From positions 1 to 33,067 of IMG/VR virus record IMGVR_UViG_3300020159_002334: a DNA stretch of 33,067 nucleotides; one strand, 5' to 3'. Under the pieces are notes generated by a model. That model saw only the letters and a program-made list of their open reading frames with translations. It was not told the origin of the DNA and searched no databases. A program made the position numbers and the translations under genes. This DNA is from a virus. Shown piece after piece: positions 31,035 through 33,067 of the stretch (positions within the stretch are counted from its first letter, which is position 1; every line of letters starts with the position of its first letter).

Positions 31035-32741
31035 ATGCCAAGATTGAAATCACATAAAACAGTTGAGCAAATTGCAAAGAAACATCGTCTAGATGTTTCT
31101 TTTATACAAAAGCAACTTGATATGGGAGAACCTATTGAGCATGAACATACAAAAAATCATGAACTTGCAATGGATATTGCTCTTCAGCATTTGGATGAAA
31201 TTCCAGATTATTATACTCGTTTGAAAAAAATGGAGGCATCCGCAAAAAAAGAACACAAAAAGTTCAAGGATGTGAAAGAAGAATCCAAATCCGGAGATGA
31301 AGGTTTGCGTGATTGGTTTGGTAAATCAAAGTCATCCGATGGTAAAAGTGGGTGGGTTCAACTTGGTGGAAAATGGGCAGGTAAACCATGTGCTCGTCAA
31401 CCAGGACAAACTTCTACACCAAAGTGTGGTAGTTCAAAAATGAAAAGAGCACTTTCAAAAGATGAAGAAGAAATGGCAAGACGTAGAAAAAATATTCAAG
31501 ACCCCAATCAACCACAAAAAACTGGTGGAGCAAAACCAACTAACGTTAGAACTGAAGACATGGACCTGCAAGAAGTAAAAGATAAACCAGGTAAGGGTAG
31601 TGGAAAGAAAGATGCCTGTTACCAAAAAGTAAAATCTCGTTATGATGTTTGGCCAAGTGCATATGCATCTGGAGCACTTGTCAAATGTCGTAAGGTTGGT
31701 GCAGACAACTGGGGCAATAAATCAGAGGCAGTTGAAGAACAAAGATATTGTCCACTATGTGACAAAAGAGAATCAAGATCAGAGTGCTCTTATGGTGGAA
31801 AAGCGTGGGATAAAGTTTCTATTAAAGATCATGAATATTCGATGGCAAGATCTGAGTTAAAAACTATTGCCGACGCAGTAAAAAGACTTCAAATGAAAGT
31901 GGGAAAGGGTGAGGGAGACTTGGAGGCATGGGTTCAATCAAAGATCACTAAAGCGGCAGACTATATTGATACTGCAGCAGATTATGTTTCAAGTGGCGAG
32001 ATGGACGAAGCATGTTGGTCTGGTTATAAACAAGTTGGTATGAAAAAGAAAGGTAAAAAAGTAGTTCCAAATTGTGTGCCAACATCGGAAGAAACAATTG
32101 AAGATGCGAACGGAAACACTTTTGCGGAAGTTATAGATTTGATTAAACCAGACCCTATTGAAGGATTTAAATCTCAAATAAAAGAAGCAATACGTCTCCG
32201 ATCACAAACTGGCAATGTTATTGCAGTAACTCTTTCCTGGAGAGGAAAATACTACTCGCTTAGAATGTTCTTCCCACAGGCAAAAATACCAACGAGAAGA
32301 GAAATAACCGATGAACTACAAAAAGTTTATCCAGGATGTAATGTAGTTTATCATACTGTATCAGAAATACAACCAGGACAACCACTCATCCAAGCATTTG
32401 GTCCTCAAGGTGGAAGTGTGGCGAAACCAGGTCCAAATAGAAACTATATAAAACCAATGGGAGAAGAAGTTGAAGTTGATGAAGATTGGCAAAAAGTAAA
32501 TCGCCAAGATAAGACTGATGGATTAAGTCCCGCTGCAGTCAAAGCATATCGTAGTGAAAATCCGGGTTCAAAACTTCAAACCGCAGTAACTGAAAAGAAT
32601 CCAGAGGGTAAAAGAGCAAAACGCCGTTCTTCATTTTGTAGAAGAATGAAAGGTATGAAGTCAAAACTAACTTCCGCAGAGACTGCAAGAGATCCCGATT
32701 CAAGAATCAACAAAGCACTTCGTCGTTGGAACTGTAACTAA
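31035..32741 (+). CDS. Cysteine-rich multi-module cyanophage protein inserted between gp16 and gp17, 568 aa
   Basis: Function unknown. The protein is a chain of short modules. Residues 1-75 (KHRLDVSFIQKQLDMGEPIE, ALQHLDEIPDYYTRL) resemble DUF5661. Residues 88-175 (GLRDWFGKSKSSDGKSGWVQ, EDPNQ-like) resemble DUF5872. Residues 191-232 carry DACYQKVKSRYDVWPSAYAS; 239-251 a Cys cluster (YCPLC...SEC); 268-325 a helical segment (LEAWVQSKITKAADYI); 328-348 a CWSGYKQVG...PNCVP segment; 375-456 an alpha/beta domain (TLSWRGKYYSLRMFFPQ); 493-568 a basic tail (RAKRRSSFCRRMKGMKSK, DPDSRINKALRRWNC) resembling DUF6321. Twelve cysteines are spread throughout. I recall these modules in various cyanophage proteins, in other combinations. 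Basic tail and location suggest a DNA- or virion-associated role (inference). Confidence 0.8.
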   Translation: MPRLKSHKTVEQIAKKHRLDVSFIQKQLDMGEPIEHEHTKNHELAMDIALQHLDEIPDYYTRLKKMEASAKKEHKKFKDVKEESKSGDEGLRDWFGKSKSSDGKSGWVQLGGKWAGKPCARQPGQTSTPKCGSSKMKRALSKDEEEMARRRKNIQDPNQPQKTGGAKPTNVRTEDMDLQEVKDKPGKGSGKKDACYQKVKSRYDVWPSAYASGALVKCRKVGADNWGNKSEAVEEQRYCPLCDKRESRSECSYGGKAWDKVSIKDHEYSMARSELKTIADAVKRLQMKVGKGEGDLEAWVQSKITKAADYIDTAADYVSSGEMDEACWSGYKQVGMKKKGKKVVPNCVPTSEETIEDANGNTFAEVIDLIKPDPIEGFKSQIKEAIRLRSQTGNVIAVTLSWRGKYYSLRMFFPQAKIPTRREITDELQKVYPGCNVVYHTVSEIQPGQPLIQAFGPQGGSVAKPGPNRNYIKPMGEEVEVDEDWQKVNRQDKTDGLSPAAVKAYRSENPGSKLQTAVTEKNPEGKRAKRRSSFCRRMKGMKSKLTSAETARDPDSRINKALRRWNCN

Positions 32742-32755
32742 TCATAGGTTTTATT

Positions 32756-33067
32756 ATGTCAAATGATGTTTATCTCGGCAATCCGCTTTTAAAAAAAGCA
32801 AATACTCCGATTGAGTTTACTCAGGAACAAATCCTTGAGTTTGTTAAGTGTAAAGATGATCCGGTTTATTTTGCAAATAATTATGTAAAGATCGTGACTC
32901 TGGATCATGGTCTTCAAACATTTAAACCATATCACTTCCAAGAGAAGTTAATCAACAATTTCCATAACCACAGATTTAACATCTGTAAGATGCCTAGGCA
33001 AACCGGTAAATCAACTACCGTAGTGTCTTTCCTGCTCCATTATGCAGTGTTTAACGACAATGTTAAC
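32756..33067 (+). CDS. 17: Large terminase subunit gp17, N-terminal 104 aa (cut by window end)
   Basis: The start of T4 gp17, the packaging ATPase/nuclease, running off the window. The ATG at 32756 opens MSNDVYLGNPLLKKANTPIE. The adenine-binding and Walker A region is visible: FKPYHFQEKLINNF at 56-69 and the Walker A PRQTGKST at 80-87 (T4 has SRQLGKTT). The Walker B, coupling and nuclease motifs lie beyond the window. The T4 N-terminal extension before Walker A is much longer (about 160 residues), so this is the compact cyanophage form. It follows the 568-aa gene by 14 bases and has no promoter box of its own, so it is probably cotranscribed with it. Confidence 0.93.
   Translation, partial: MSNDVYLGNPLLKKANTPIEFTQEQILEFVKCKDDPVYFANNYVKIVTLDHGLQTFKPYHFQEKLINNFHNHRFNICKMPRQTGKSTTVVSFLLHYAVFNDNVN

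Noticed and set aside
31642-31860. Plus-strand 72-codon ORF
   Set aside because: It is an out-of-frame shadow inside the 568-aa gene, whose own frame carries recognisable modules.

Overview
The window looks like part of the genome of a T4-like myovirus that infects marine picocyanobacteria (a Synechococcus/Prochlorococcus cyanophage). The evidence is the order of recognisable T4 structural genes, all on the + strand: gp25, gp6, a giant gp7-position protein, gp8, a large gp9/gp10-position protein, gp13, gp14, gp15, gp16, and the start of gp17. The DNA is AT-rich, genes are packed with gaps of a few bases, and late-promoter-like NATAAATA boxes sit at gene junctions. The small genes resemble families I recall from cyanophage genomes. 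No host gene, tRNA, transposon or CRISPR array was seen.

Layout. Bases 1-810 hold small accessory genes with C-ending codons and higher GC: a DUF7249-like protein and two tandem paralogues of 44 and 56 aa, separated by near-identical CA-rich leaders. Bases 810-1187 hold no convincing gene but contain a sigma70-like promoter, several hairpins, a perfect GC palindrome and a T-tract, so this is a candidate small RNA or leader. Bases 1188-3374 hold five accessory genes: a 75-aa protein, a GT-A glycosyltransferase, a 47-aa basic protein followed by a strong terminator, a 231-aa cyanophage protein and an 86-aa acidic protein. Bases 3395-26826 form the baseplate block, including a 12-kb gene for a 4030-aa protein and a 7.4-kb gene for a 2478-aa protein. 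Bases 26828-27224 carry two overlapping tiny genes. Bases 27249-30571 encode the neck and tail-completion proteins gp13, gp14 and gp15. Bases 30574-33067 carry the packaging genes gp16 and gp17, split by an unusual 568-aa patchwork protein.

How the genes work together. gp25, gp6, the gp7-like protein, gp8 and the gp10-like protein should build the baseplate wedge and its periphery. gp13 and gp14 should close the neck on the filled head, gp15 should cap the tail, and gp16/gp17 should package DNA.

The most notable pattern is that the same short beta-rich modules recur across the giant protein, gp8, the gp10-like protein, gp14 and gp15. They explain much of why these proteins are longer than their T4 counterparts. 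At least four module families can be recognised by eye. The second notable item is the cysteine-rich, multi-module protein inserted between the two terminase genes with its own late promoter.
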